Assembly (NCBI RefSeq): GCF_910596095.1
Contig: NC_056550.1
Location: forward strand, 19,190,501 to 19,254,500
DNA: 64,000 nucleotides
Source: Thunnus maccoyii
Taxonomy: Eukaryota > Chordata > Actinopteri > Scombriformes > Scombridae
Reading direction: 5' to 3'
Part shown: one piece after another, positions 45,698 through 59,520 of the stretch
Layout: each line of letters opens with the position of its first letter
Numbering within the stretch: the first letter of the stretch is position 1
The notes under the pieces: model-generated
What the model was told of the DNA's origin: nothing
What the model saw: only the letters and a program-made list of their open reading frames with translations
Database searches by the model: none
Translations under genes and position numbers: made by a program

Positions 45698-45722
45698 CTG
45701 TGTGTGTGTGTGTGTGTGTGTG
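45698..45722. repeat. (TG)n microsatellite
   Basis: About 12 TG units. Confidence 0.9.
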
Positions 45723-48700
45723 TTCATGTGAGTGTGCGCCTTAGCACATCCATGAGGTGATGTGTGTGATCTCTGTGGGTGTTTGTGCTACACACTGGTC
45801 AGGAAGGAGGGCGCATGGAGGAACAGAGGCTGGTAGATGAATGTTGTGTGTCATGAGTAGTGGTGAAATGCAGCGTGCACAGGGTGTGTATGTGTGCGGA
45901 GGTATTTATGAGTGGGCCGTGCACAGGTTAGTGTCTGACCTGTAGCCCATATGGATTGCAATAGGCCTTGTTTTATCTGTTTTCATATCAGTGGGAGGCC
46001 AGAGGGATTTCCGTTGTGCTGATATTACTTTCATTCTTTTCACACATTAGAGCGACCGTATATTCTGCCTCTTTGCTTATGTCTGAATAACGGATGCTTC
46101 GAACTTGATGCCTCATCTTCTCGCTGGATTTAGCAGGCTTTATGAACATCTATGTGGATCCAGCAGCTCTGTGTTTAGCTTAAGGCTAACTTGCGTTGAG
46201 CCCAGCCTATAGAAGGCAGCCTCATGCACATTTGCTCTCACTACTGATCTGACGGATCCTATTTATTTGCAGTCAATGTCTGGAAACATTTTTTCACTAA
46301 ACTCTAAGATATGGCAAAACACAGGCAACAACTAGGAGTTGTTCTGGGACCACAATGCTAAACAAACATCAGTAACCAACAGTTTTAAGCAAAAACTTGG
46401 GCTGAGCATCCTCCTGCCAATGTTTTTAGCTGTGGGCAAACATGTCTTTGCATTATAAAGACACATATTGCAAGATCAAATTTATCAGTTAAGGAAAATG
46501 AAGTGACTATTGTGGGAGAGTGAAAAGAGTAATTGGTCCTTGATTGGTTGGGTACCGATCGACCCAGTGGATGACCTTAGCATCTCAAGGAAGCAGACCG
46601 TTCAATCACTGAAGAGTTGGTCAAGACCTCATCTGGAGGTTAGAAAGATCAATCACCCTGAGAACTGCTGGTGAAATTGTTTCGGATGAGGTTCAGAAAA
46701 AAACAGTTTGTACCATGTTACTGTAATTGAAACCCTTGCTTTTGAAAATGAAGCACTGCCAACAATCATCAGTCTAGGGATGAAAATTATACAAGAGGGA
46801 TTCTGGGTGTTGTTTTGCATAATTATTTGAAGAATCATTGTCTATGACTGTTTTCATTTGTCTATTTTTGTCTCTATGATGTATCTCACAAAATGGCAGT
46901 CTTAGTGGCAATCAGCTCACCCCCCCCAAGAGTGTTAGTCTGCCTCCTCTTTCCACCCCCGGTGTCTTTTGTTCGACCATCTTGTCAGTCCTTTTGTCAG
47001 AAGATGCTAATATGAGCGTATCAGTCATCAGGTCCCATGCCCAATATGCTCTGGGAAGTTCCAACAAGAAAAATGAATGACACCGAACGGGAAACGGCTC
47101 TTCCCGCAATTCTGTTGCTATGGTTACTTGTTTTGTGCATTTGTAGAATAGATTTCATTTTCCCAAAAAGGCAAAGCTTACAGGCATTTCATGGGCTTGA
47201 CTGTATAATTTGTCAGAATGTAAGAGATCCCACTGGATACGCATCATGACTTGTATGTTTATAGGGTGAGAAAGTGAATAATTATGAGCAAACTGAAGTC
47301 TGCTGGTAGTTTAATCACAGTACAGAGACAGTTTCCTGTACAGTCCTCTGCAACAGTTTTAAGCAAAGCCTCCTTCCCTCTCTCACCTACCACTTCATGC
47401 ATTCTTTACACCTTTTTTCCCCCAGCTGGGAACCGGGGCTGATTTGTAAGCTGTAGCAGCTCTTTTCCCTGCCTGACTGGCCAGCTGCCATAATAATTTA
47501 GCTCATAATGAGGTACAGCTACAGTTAATTACCACAACAGCTGTATTTTGTTGTTGATCATACGTTTACATCTACACACTCTAGGAACAAAAAAGCCTCA
47601 TATAGAGACTATTCAGGAATTATCCCAACAAACATGTTTTAATAGCGTTAAGTAATAGACCTCTTATCTCATTTGTGTAGTAGAACCATCTGTTTAAGCT
47701 ACAGATTGCACTCCTCTGTGAATACATTGTGCTTTCTCGCTACTCTCGGCACTAATTAGTATCTGGAGGCAGTTCATGTGCTGGAACGATGCTCGCTGTG
47801 GGTTAGCTCAGGCAGATCCCGGAGACCTTCAGGTAAAACCCCTCCGAGATCTTTCAGCAATGACACCAAACAGGTCGCTTGCCCGAACGGGATGTATACG
47901 CTCACTCTCGTCCAAGGTTCCTCATTGTGTTTGTTCTCTGCCCGTCACTTTGTCTTACTGAATGAGGCCACAGGCTCTCACAAGCTCCTCAGACACTCAG
48001 GCTACTGGTAACCACTTAGTCAGTCAGAGTGCTTTGTGAATCGACTGGCAACATTGGCATCTTTGCATTTTAATTAATTACACCCTGAATACTCTTACAC
48101 TAGGCATTTTTATTTTGTTTGTTTGTTTTTGACAAGTGCGGGTGGGCAAGTATCCCAGAAAGATGAAACAAAATGAGCTACAGCACCAAAAAATCCAAGA
48201 TGCACAACTAGTCCACCTGTTCCCCACAGACACTTCCCTGTTTGGTACAGCTGGTCCGCTTTCATTTTTGTAATAACACCCAGTCATTATTCCTTTTTCA
48301 TATCATGTTCACATTCATTAAATTGCCCTCTTGAAGCTGTCTGCCTCAGTTTATAATGCAACAGTTCCCTCTACCTCTCTCAAGATGTCCATTGTGATTA
48401 TGATAAGCCTCATGCTGGCTTTTTTTTTCGCTCTCTTCTTATCTAATAATACTATTTGAATCACTCTTTTGGCCATAAAAATTACTGTCTTTGATTGTTG
48501 GTTTTCTCTCTTTGTGATCCTCTATCCTCTCACTGCTTCATGTCACTCCAGTGTAAATGGAGAGTATTGATTCCATCTCTCATTTTTGTTCTCTGCTTTT
48601 GTCTCTCTATTGTGTGGCTGCCTGGTTCCCTGTGGCTTCGTAGATTCTCTCTGATAGCCTCATTCTTGCTTACAGAGGCATTAAGCACACAACATCCATA

Positions 48701-50280
48701 TCATAAATCCATCATTTCATCCCACTCTCCCTCTCTTGTCCACTGAGATCATCAGCTGCTTGCAGAGTCTCTTCCCCCCTCTGAGCCGTATCTGAATCTC
48801 GAACCTTCATGTCCCCCAGTGGTGGAAGTGAACTGCCCACCGCTGATAGTGTACAGTGCTTCATCTCCTCCTATAATCTTCTCCTTGAAAAGGTATTGAT
48901 GTAGTTTTTCATTCTTTACATTCTAGCCGTTTTCTTGAAAATCACGGACCGGACCTCAAGGGCGCAGCAGACACAACCACCATCATCATACATCTGGCAA
49001 TCAGCTGCCATTAAGGAGAGAGTTCAAACAGACCTGTGCATCAAAGAGCAGTCTATCTGAGGGAAAAACTGTTTATAATTATGCTGTTAGATGAGAACAC
49101 TCATATCTATCCAAAAATCCTCCTGTGTGAATTCAGATTTAACTTGCCTTGGATTTATTGTTCTTCTGGCACAAAAATAAAGATTTTTACTAGCAGTACT
49201 AATGGTAATGTATTCTTCAAGCCCATGGGCACTAAAAGGAAAAACCTTTTTAGTGTAATCAAGTCACCCACTTCAAACCAAGAAAAAGGTCTTCACTGGC
49301 GAGACTCTGGAGAATTTAAATGTCAAAATGCGCAGGTATTCAATTTCAAAATAAGTGGTAGTTCACCTCTCAGGCAAACAACTCTGCTTGAGAGAAAACA
49401 GTAATATGATTCTCGGTCTGTGTAAGATTTCCTGACAAGTTAGACGTGTGAATAAGGATATTGTGCCGGTGTTTCGTCCCAGCAGTTGACACAGACCACC
49501 AATTCAGCAACAGCTGGCGGTCTCTGATACGGTGGCACACAGTGAGGGGATGACCCAGCTGAAATGCGCTTTAGGCTGCTGTCTTAACGCAGATCTGTTT
49601 GAATGACTGAGACTGACAAACCCCTCTGTCAGCTGTGTGTCAGTACAGCACACACACACACACACAGTGCAGAAGAAAGAACAAATAGCATACACCTGTC
49701 GAGCGGAGCGCCACATCGAGGCGTATCAGGGGAATGTGCAGAGTGTCTTGTTCAAATCTAAACTCGCTACAAATCAGAGCTGAAAAAGATGAAGGGGCAC
49801 ACCAAGAGACCATGCTCGGCACGGACAGACACAGATGAAGACTGTGTGCTCGTTCAACTGCCAGGTGCAGCCTGCTGATGCCAATGTCTCATCTGAGGTA
49901 TCACTTCCACACCTCTTGTTCTAGCACAGCATGGATGGCTTTAATAGTTACAGTATGTCTCAGAGTTCCTTACTGTACACTATGGCCCAGTCCCAGGAAA
50001 TCTGACCAAAGCTTAGTTCAGACTTTTGTTTGTATTCTGCTTACAATATAAATCATATGCACATATGCTGCCTATATATACTGTATATTATTTTGTGATA
50101 AGATATAAAGTAGCCTGAGACAGAAAATATAGCAGGAAGTTATTTTGTTTTGCCCTTTCTCGGTATGACTCAGCTGCACTGTTTTTTGTGTGAGCTTGAT
50201 TGGAAAAATGCTGCAAACAACAGCAAAATAACATTGTGTCGCCAACAAAACAATAACAGCACAAAGGCTTGCTAAATGCT

Positions 50281-50690
50281 TGCTTGGTAGTTTCAAGATT
50301 GCATCAACTTTCCACTTGATCTTGACAGCGTTTTGTTCAGATATTCAGCAATACTTTTAAAAGTTATGGATGGTACCCGCAAACAGGGATTTTTTTGTGG
50401 ATCTCCCCCAGCTTCGGCCTACTTCAGCTCTAAGCATCTTGAATTGCCTTGTGGCTGAAATGTGCTGTATAAACAAACTGACCTTGCCTTGCCTAAATCC
50501 TGCAATAACCTGAAGCATGCATTAGTTGTATGCTTGGTTTTATCAAGATTGCATTAACTTTCCACCTGATCTTCACAGTGTTTTGTTTGGATATTCAACA
50601 ATACTGTTAAAAGTTGTGGATGGTACCTGCAGACGGTGATTTTTTTGCTTCGGCTTACTTCAGCTTTGAGCCCTGCAATAAGCTGAGCTC
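50281..50690 (+). repeat. Two tandem units at the 5' side of the LINE, one holding a short LINE tail
   Basis: Unit A (50281-50530) and unit B (50531-50690) share about 150 bp at roughly 85 percent by eye, from GCTTGGT and TCAAGATTGCAT through GGATGGTACC to CTTCGGC and CTGCAATAA. Unit A is longer because of an insert at about 50435-50495, which has the sequence of a LINE 3' end (TTGAATTGCCTTGTGGCTGA, then a CTTGC repeat). The units directly precede the LINE coding region and may be 5' UTR monomers. Confidence 0.6.
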
Positions 50691-53600
50691 CTGCTCACAC
50701 ACTATCACCCAGCAACCAGCAACAAGCACTGCAGGTACAAAGTCTCATCTTTTCATTTCAGTTTCATCTGAAAGTTTTCTGTGAATCTTATCTCTCAACA
50801 TGGGCCCCAATCAATCAATCTATGGTACATGAGCTACTTGACCAACAGAAATTATTCTTCAAAGACTTGATGGATCAACAAGAAAAAAACTAAATAATTC
50901 ATCCAAATATTTGTTTACCTACCTAAGGGATGACAACATTTTGAAAGAAGTACATGATATTAAAAATAACCTGCAGTATTCTCAGAAGGACATGGATGAG
51001 TTAAACAACAGCTTTTTGATAACTCTGCCAACTTTAAGATCATCTCTGCTTGTGCAACCCTCTATTGACAAACTCACTGCTAAATCTAAATATCTGGAGA
51101 GTCAGTCAAGGAGGAACAAAACTCTCATCGATGGAGGACTTAATGAGCAAAATGAATCATGGCAAGTCACAGAATCCAAAGTTAAACAACTGCTGGCTGA
51201 TCAAGTCAGAACTTGACCTGAAACTAATTGAGATCTAACGTGCACATCACAACGGAAAATATGATGATCAATCCAACAGGCCATGGACAACTGTCATGAA
51301 ATTACTGAGATAAAGAGGAAATTCTTATGAGAGAATAAAAACTTGCAGCATTTTCCATCTACTTAAATCTGTTACCCTTCTGTCGTGCTGATCCTGATCA
51401 TCATTTCAATGTTTTTGATCAGAAGTTAGATACTTGCAAATATTTTAAAATCAGTGTGTCTAGAAAAAAATATATAAAAAACTTCAATTGCTTTACACTA
51501 TTTCATCTGAATGTTAGGAGTATGCCAAAGTACTTAGAGTCAATAATTGACTGTTTTGCCCCACTACCTTTACATTTTTCTGTTGTGGTTTTACTGAAAC
51601 TTGGTTAAATGATTCTAAAGTGTCTCTCTACTCAGTAAACGGCTACAATCATGTTTTCAGTCATAGGAAAGATAGACCAGGCGGTGGAGTATCCCTCTTT
51701 GTTAAAGACTCTATTAGATACACTTTGAGACAAAATTTAGTAATTGGTAATTCTAATACAGATAGTTATGTTGAATCCATTTTTACTGAGCTAATAGATG
51801 CACCTTGTTTTCCATGCCATGCTGTCATTGGCTATGTATATAGACCAATGACAATATTAGTTAATATTGTTGATGTAATATTAACTCTTTTGTTGATAAT
51901 CTTGATGAACTTCTGAACACTATTGTCAAGGAGTGCAAACTCTTTTTTATATCAGGTGATCTCAATATTAATTTCCTGCAACCTAACTTCCATCCTCTTA
52001 TATCACAAGCCACTAGAATCACTTTATCCAGTAAGTCATTGATATTATAACTAACTGTACAAATAAACATGGCGTGTCTGGTGTACTCTCTACCGATATA
52101 TCAGACCATCTTCCTATTTTTGTTGCTTGCCATTCTATTAAGATTAAGCAAGTTGTCGTAAATACTTCCTCAAGAAATTTCAAGATGTCCAATGTGAAAA
52201 GTTTTGTAAAACTCTAAAAATTATTACAATCTATATTTATCTAAGGTAATCTATGATTATCTAAGGCATATAATCTTTTTAGTGATGAATTCTTTGGCGC
52301 TTTCAATGAATCCTTTTGATGTGAAAATTGAGCCATCAGACCTAAAGCTTGTAAATCTTGGTTGACTAAAGAGCTGAAAATGAATCTCTAGTAAACACAA
52401 ACTACTGTATATAAAGACTAACCAATCTGTCTTTTCATAATTATTCCAAATACAGAAATAAACTTAATCATATGCAGAGAAAACCAAAAAGACAATATTA
52501 TCAACATAAATGTAATATATTTTAAAATAATATGAAAAGTACAGGGAGTATCATTAATGAAATTGTAAATAAGCCCTCTTCATTTACTTTTTCTTCTGTA
52601 AGTGAGCAAGAAATATGTAATATTGTATCAAGTTTGAAGTTAACAGGTGCTGGTCATGATGAACTTAAAATGAAGTTACTGAAACAGCGGCTGCGTTTCA
52701 TTAGTCATTCAACACACCCTCAGGGGAATCCCAACGTGTCATTCCATGTCTGTGACCCCTGTGACCCTTCGTGGGCTGAGGGAGCGAGTCATCAATGACG
52801 GTCACTCAGTGCTGAAGATCAACTACTGTGCACTGCAGTTTCTCATCATTTCTGCTGATGTCAACGAGCTGCTGATTTACAATCTCTAAAACAGATGTTC
52901 ATGATTTGAACAAACAGAAAGAATGTCTGAGCAAACAATCACAAGTGTAAGTAACAATATCCAGATAATCATGTTGAAATTCAATTCTTAGTCATGCTTT
53001 GGAATTTCCTTTTGCAATTACTTCACTAAAATATTACAATTCCCCATTATTTGCATTTAGAGCTACCCATGTTATTGAATTGTGCTGTTTTGCACACCAT
53101 TTCACATTATAGTAATGTTAGTAGGCTACGCAATAGTGACTGTTTGTTATTATGGTATTTAAGGGCTGACTACTGACTATAAGGGCAAGTGCATTCTTCC
53201 CCCGCCCACTTTCCCACTGCTTTCTAAGTGGCCGCCATGTGACGTAAGCCGTTACGTAATAATGAGGGCTGAGGGGAAGTGAATGAGGGGAAGTGGAAAT
53301 ACTAATGAAACGCAGCCAGTGCCTCCTTGCTGTTCAACAACCGCTGTGTTACATCCTCAATTGTTCCTTTCAAAGAGGTGTTGCACCAGACCTACTGAAA
53401 TGGGCTGAGGTTATCCCATTAATTAAAGCTGACGATCCATCATTATTTTCAAATTATAGACCAATTTCTTTATCACCATGTTTCACCAAAATACTTGAAA
53501 AAATTGTGTACGATAGAATAAAAACAAAAAAAACAACAAATACTTAAAGGATAATAAGTTACTATATGTGAAAAGCATTCTACCTGTATGGCACTGGTAC

Positions 53601-54925
53601 AATTCGCTGACAGAATCAGCTACAGCTTTAGATAACAAAAAATTTACAATTGGAGTATTTTTTGGTTTGTCAAAAGCTTTTGACACTGTAGATCATAATA
53701 TATTATTAAATAAGCTACAAGCTCATGGTGGTATTGCCACTGAACTTAATTGGTTTAAAAGCTACCCGCTTAACAGGAAACAATGTGTCATTTGGAAAGG
53801 AATTAACTCATCATACAGCCACATAAAGTGCGGCGTTCCACAAGGTTCAATACTAGGTCCTCTTTTATTTCTTATATACATAAATGATTTACATTTGGTA
53901 TCACAAGAAGTGCTCTTTATTTTATATACTGATACCAATATTTTTCTGACAGATAAAGATGAACATAGGTTGATAACTTGTGTGAACAATGTCCCAGATA
54001 GGATGGATATCTGGTTAAACGCAATAAACTATCCCTTAATATTAAAAAGGGTGCCTATATGACCTTCAAGCATAAAAATTCTCATAGCTAATAATGCACT
54101 TGAATGTGTTTCCCATGTTAAGTTCTTTGGTGTAATCATCGATGATCAGTTTAATTGAAAAAAACCCACATCTCTTATGTGTTCAATAAAGTGGCAAAAA
54201 TATTGGTATTTTATGGAGAGTATGACATATTTTGTCAAGAAAAAAGTTTCTAGATCTATATTATTCTATGATTTATCCTTTCTTATATACTCTAGCTGGA
54301 ACGCTCATACTGCCCCATTAATTAAAAACCTGAAGTTTTTAAACATATTTGACATCAATAAACTTCAAATAGATATCTTTCTTTCTCATCTCTTTTTACA
54401 GTTTCTTTTTAACTAGGTCTCAAATCCACTGTTATCACACCAGATCTGTTGATCTTCTGTGTAGTCAGTTCTACAGAACTAGATTTGGCCGGTTTTCAGT
54501 CAGGTACAGAGGTCCTGCCATATGGAGCAGCTTTTCTGCTCCCCTTCGCAAGCACTCCTCATTTCAGATGTTTTATAAAAGATGTTAAACAGCTTCTCTT
54601 GAAGGAGTGCAGTATTACATAAACGAGGTATGATAACAAGCAGTGCAAATATATGTTATTGTAATCTCTGTATTTATTTTTTATTTTTTTCCGTGGTCTT
54701 GTTGTTGTGTTTCATGTTTGGAAATTGTATTTTCATTTCTCTTTTAGATATTTAAAAATATTTATGCCTGTTTGCAAATTTGTGGCACAGCTGTCTTTAG
54801 GTGGGTTCTTTTTACAGGCCCTCAGGGGGTTTTTCATCCCACCTGTGCATTTTTTTTTTTTTTTTTTTGTATTTTTCTTCTTTTGTTTTATTATATTATA
54901 TGCACAAAATAAAGAACTAAATGTG
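50691..54925 (+). mobile_element. Dead non-LTR retrotransposon (CR1/L2/Rex-like clade)
   Basis: A nearly full-length but decayed LINE in the sense of pde4a. An ORF1 remnant (about 50820-51240) has a charged coiled coil with the block ESQSRRNKTLIDGG. An endonuclease remnant (about 51500-52030) includes FHLNVRSM, RPGGGVSLFVKDSI and SGDLNIN. Reverse transcriptase blocks (about 52550-54180) include YRPISLSPCFTKILEK, LSKAFDTVDHNILLNK and GVPQGSILGPLLFLIYIND. The catalytic box reads YTDTN instead of F-ADDT, so the two aspartates are not kept. Many frameshifts and stops are present. The C-terminal block RYRGPAIWSSFSAPLR is near 54500. The 3' UTR has a CCCACCTG/TAGGTGGG stem, a T18 tract and AATAAA at 54908-54913. 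It is interrupted by another element at 52689-53317. Confidence 0.85.
52689..53317. mobile_element. PIF/Harbinger-like non-autonomous element inserted in the LINE RT region
   Basis: The ends are a perfect 17-bp inverted repeat, GGCTGCGTTTCATTAGT (52689-52705) and its complement (53301-53317). The adjacent 3-bp flanks are AGC and AGT; removing the 629-bp element and one flank copy restores the expected spacing and reading frame of the LINE reverse transcriptase, so the pre-insertion site is AGT with one later change. A 3-bp target duplication and GG-starting ends fit PIF/Harbinger, though the superfamily is inferred. Inside is a 47-codon frame at 52746-52889 of unknown origin. Confidence 0.75.
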
Positions 54926-56877
54926 CCACTAAAAATTTCATACTGTTCTAGTTTGGAAAGCAGAAAAACAAACCAGTGTTATATTTTCTGGTGACTATAT
55001 ATTCATAGTCATTTGTTACCAGGTAAAACCTGTGTGTCTTGAAAGTGTCCAGGAGCAAAGATAAGTGGGCATGTGCTGAAGTTTATGAAGGACAGATCAT
55101 TTTATATAGCTCCATGTTACACATGCAGTACATGGTACATTTGTGCATGCTACACTGTATTCTTACTGTATGCTGTTGATGTGTTGATGCCAGCTGGGGC
55201 TCGCGTTTAGGAATGCATCACGGGGGTTGCTTCCTGTCTAAATCAGGGCGAAATCCTTTTTATTCTCACTGAAACAGAATGATTTAGAAACCTACTAAAA
55301 TAAAACAGATGGTAGGTTTGTGTGAGGAATATATAAAAAAAATTACACCGACAATCTGTGCTGCTGCAATATGGTTTGGGAACGCTTGAGAATTTTACAT
55401 AATGCATGAAGCAGCTTATGATTTATAGCCGACTGAAGGTGTGGTATACAGGCTGATGCACACCTCTGTTTCCCGCTAGAAATAAGATTCACTGTTCCAG
55501 CTCTTGACCTCTGCTAGATCAATGTGTGAGCATAACCTGTCTTGTCAGACCAGTGAGCCCATTCCTTGTAGGTCATGTTCATATTCACACATTAACACTC
55601 AACATTCAGGCTGTTGGAGGGCTGAAAGAAAAAAAAAAAAGGCATGGCCTGAGGGTCCAGGATGGTATTTTCATTTGATGCTCTACTTTTCCGTTTGAGA
55701 TGCGGATGTTTTTTAAGATAGCATGTTTTTTTTTTTCTTGGGCCAAGTACACAGCAGGAGTCTTTAAGTAACAGCACCATCCTCTGGACTACATGGGATT
55801 TTTAATGATGCTGATTGGCATTGAGGAGTATTTTACCCCCAACAAAGGAAAAGTTACACCAGGGAGGCCTTAGTCCGACTTCTCTCTCTCTCTTTCTTAC
55901 TAACTCTCTCTCTCTTGTTGTTTGCATGAGTGTGTACCAAGGGGTTTATCGTGTGATTACTTGTGTGCATTGGGGGTTTTGTTGTATGAGGTTCCCTCAA
56001 AGAAAATCAGAATTGAGTCCTCTCTCACTCCGTGCAGCTTTTCTCCCATTCCCAGTTTCCCATTTTTGTTGCTGGCATTTTTTTTAGAAAGAACTTAAAA
56101 GGTTGCTGGTGCCATCCACACCACAGACAGTGCCCAGCAAAAGTTTCAAAGTGTTTGTCTAAAATCAGACAATTCCCGCCATCAGTTTTCATCCTCGCCC
56201 TCCGTTTTCAGTAACAGGAGAGACCAGTGAAACTTCCTGGTTTGCGCCTTCTTATTGCAACAGCAGCAGAGGAAGAACTGGGTGCCCCTCTGCTTTAATA
56301 TAAGACAACCCCTGAGCCCATTCCGTTGCATCAAACAGGTGGAACGAGGGAAGCCGACACCAGAGACAAGGTGTGAAGATAAGGAGAGCGGAGAGGAACA
56401 GAAGGTAAATGTAGCAAACGGGGCATGTGTCTCGAGAATAGAGAATGAGGTTGGTTGTCTTTACAGATCACTGGCAATTGTGTATTTTGTCACATCAAAT
56501 TTGATGCAAGACCTGTCTGCAATTGGTCGTGTCCCTTGCCACTCGCGGCCACAGTTGCACAAGCTAGTGATGTTGTGTACATGAAGGCCGGCCCATCTCT
56601 CTCTCTCTCAGGGTGCTATAAATAGGGGGAGAGGAGCCTCAGGCTCTCAGTATAATGAGATTAAACCAAACCAGCCTCAGCTCCCAGTGTTTTATTGAGC
56701 TTTATTTCAGTTTCCATTCTGTATTTCAATATGTATAAGGAAGATATTGAGTGTGTCTGCTTCTGCATGCTAGACAGAGTCCATGTAGGAACATTTGGTT
56801 GTGCATCAGTATGTCAGTGTGAGTTTGTGTGTGTATGTGTGTGTTTGTGCGCATGTGAGAGGGCAGAGAACAGCGAG

Positions 56878-56905
56878 AGAGAGAGAAAGAGAGAGAGAGA
56901 GAGAT
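56878..56905. repeat. (GA)n microsatellite
   Basis: About 14 GA units with one interruption. Confidence 0.85.
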
Positions 56906-59519
56906 AATGTGAAAGACATGTGTGAGTATGTGTGTAATGTCCTCATTTTGCACCCTGCAGGGCATGGCACATCTCCTAAAGACGCGTTCATCATGATGGT
57001 AAAGCGTTTGTCACCAGAACGTTGTGCCGTCACGAAGCTCAAACTGTTCGCATGAAATCGTCATGAATTCCCCACTTTGCTTCATGACTTTCCAGCAGTT
57101 TCCGTGTTATGTGTGTGACTGTCCGTTACTGCCAGTGGAAAACAAGATAGTTAACCTCAGCGCACAAGGCTTGTGCATCACTATTGTTGAATCCTGATCT
57201 GTAAAAGGCAGACAGAAAACCACACTGGCAAAGCTATTGTGGCTGAACGTCTGTGTGTGAGTGTGTGTTTGTGTGAACGCTTTTGTGAGACGGAAAGTGT
57301 CTGGGGAAATGCAGAGTGGGAGACATCCATTCTGTTTGGACATACTGCTGATTCTCACAGCCCATATTCTCCGACTCTGACGTTTTGGAACGGTCTGCTA
57401 GACTCTGACTGCCTTTCCTACCACACTGCTCAGGCCTCATTAACCAATCACAGCTTCTTCCCCCATCATTTTGCCATCAGTTAGGGAGCACTTGGCTCCC
57501 CAGATTCACTTGGTTCTCTGCTGATAAACATATATCTGTTATTCTTCTCTTCCTTCTGTTCCCACCAGCAGGCAATATAACATTATCAACATCAACTGCA
57601 CCTCAGAGACTCATCATAAGCACACATTCATCAGTGGTCATTGAAAGAGAAAGAAAAATTGGAGAGGAGGATGAAAAAAGGCAGAAAGAGCAGAGCGTCT
57701 TTGCATTTATAACAGATGTAAACAGTAATGTGCGCAACTGAAAGAAAAATGTCTCTTTTCATATCTCTTGGCTGTAATTTAGCATAGTCAATGTAGCAAC
57801 CTTTCTGGATGCCTGTGATCAAATTTAGGTAACAGAGCGTATAGGTGAGTGGACATCAACATGTGACTTTTGGTCAGGCTTGACCACGACAGTGTGACAA
57901 AATAAAGTCAGACATATGCTGAAGAGTTCAAGTTGCTGGCATGACATGATGTGAAAAGAAGCGGAAACATAAAGGGTGCACTTAAATTGAGGAACATTTT
58001 TGAAGTCTAAAATTATAGTGGTCTACTTAAAAAAAGAGAGAAGAGAATATAAGGGCAGTGAATGACATAAGAATAAAAATGACAGACAGATTGACTCATC
58101 AGACAAGCATGTCACATTCACTGCCCTGCTGCAAGGCAGTGGCCCCGAAGCAGTTTCAGGACAAATGAACCCACACAGATAATCCTGCCTCTTCCTCACT
58201 AATGATATCTAACTGCTATCTAGGATGATCATACTGATTTTCTTATTGTTCTCTCACTAATATGATTCTGCTGGTTAACATTTATTAGAACAGTATTATA
58301 ATTGGAGTACGGTTATGCTAATTGTTCTATTTATGCTAGATTTTATCTCCAGGGATGAAATAATAACACATTTTATTCATACATCGCTTTCAAAGGCACT
58401 CAAAGATGCTTAAATGAACCTAAATGTAAAATACTTGGCCTCCGATTTTGCAAAAGGGATATTATCTGTCTTTTTAGAACCCTTAATGATATGAATTCAT
58501 AATATGAATCATAGTGTTATAAAAACTGGGGACTTAAAAGCAGCTCCGATCGATATTTTTTTAATAACAGTGTATCAAATGACCTTGTCACTGACTGCTG
58601 TTCCCCTCAGCTCTATGGAGCTTAATAGCATCTTTCAGCTCATTGTTTTGGTTTTCAAGCCCACTACTTTAACGTTTTGGTTCACTCTCAAGGCTCTCAT
58701 TACATCATTTTCAGCCATAGCTGTTTCCATAGCAGCTGTTTCCAGGAAAAATAGCTCTAAAAAACAACTGTATGCTACCTGCTCAGCACCAAATGGCATA
58801 AAGACTCAGTTAGTGACTAACTGGTGAACACAGTGAAGCATTTAGCTGCTAAAAGAGATAGATATTTCCCTTAGCGGTTAGTGGGGAAAAAAACAGCTGG
58901 AATACTGGACTTAGATGCTAACAGCCAACATATTCACATATCAACTTTAGAGTTGTCTTCACAGCTTGCCTCAGCTAGCCCTACCTTCCTAAGGTTTAAG
59001 GAAAACAAGTTTATATATTCTAAAAAAAAAAAACCCTTTTATTTCTTATTGCAAGGTGATGTTTACCAAATGAAGCTTGCATTACTTTTTAAAAATCTGT
59101 TGATTACCGTGTAGCAGAGCCTCAAGGGTTTAAAATGAAGGACGGTACAGCAAAACAAACAAGATGGAAGCAATTCATTGGCGTGCTCACTTTTGTTCAG
59201 CCACGCCATGAATGCATTACAAGACAATTCAGAGCATTAAGCTAAATGGACCATTTCACTGTGTGTTCAAATCAACCTTGTACGCTCTCTCACTCAGCTG
59301 CACCCTGCCCAGCATTTGTTTTTGCACCACATTATATCAGTAATTATCTATCATTCCAGGGTAATACTCAGCCAACCATCTTTGTGCAGGGGAATATGTA
59401 TGACAAATTGGATGCCAAGACTGCTTATTAGTCTGCATTTCACTTTTAGATTGGATTAAATATGACAGAATTTGAAATTATAGAGAGGATACGGAGATTT
59501 TCAGACCGTGACACGAACC

Positions 59520-59520
<1 letters not shown>

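Larger units (their letters stand above)
43888..50280 (+). other. pde4a: pde4a first intron, left part
   Basis: No UCR or catalytic exon and no known alternative PDE4A first exon is recognised. A stretch at about 47410-47570 has several TAATTA-like words in complex sequence and could be an enhancer, without proof. Short microsatellites are listed separately. Confidence 0.6.
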
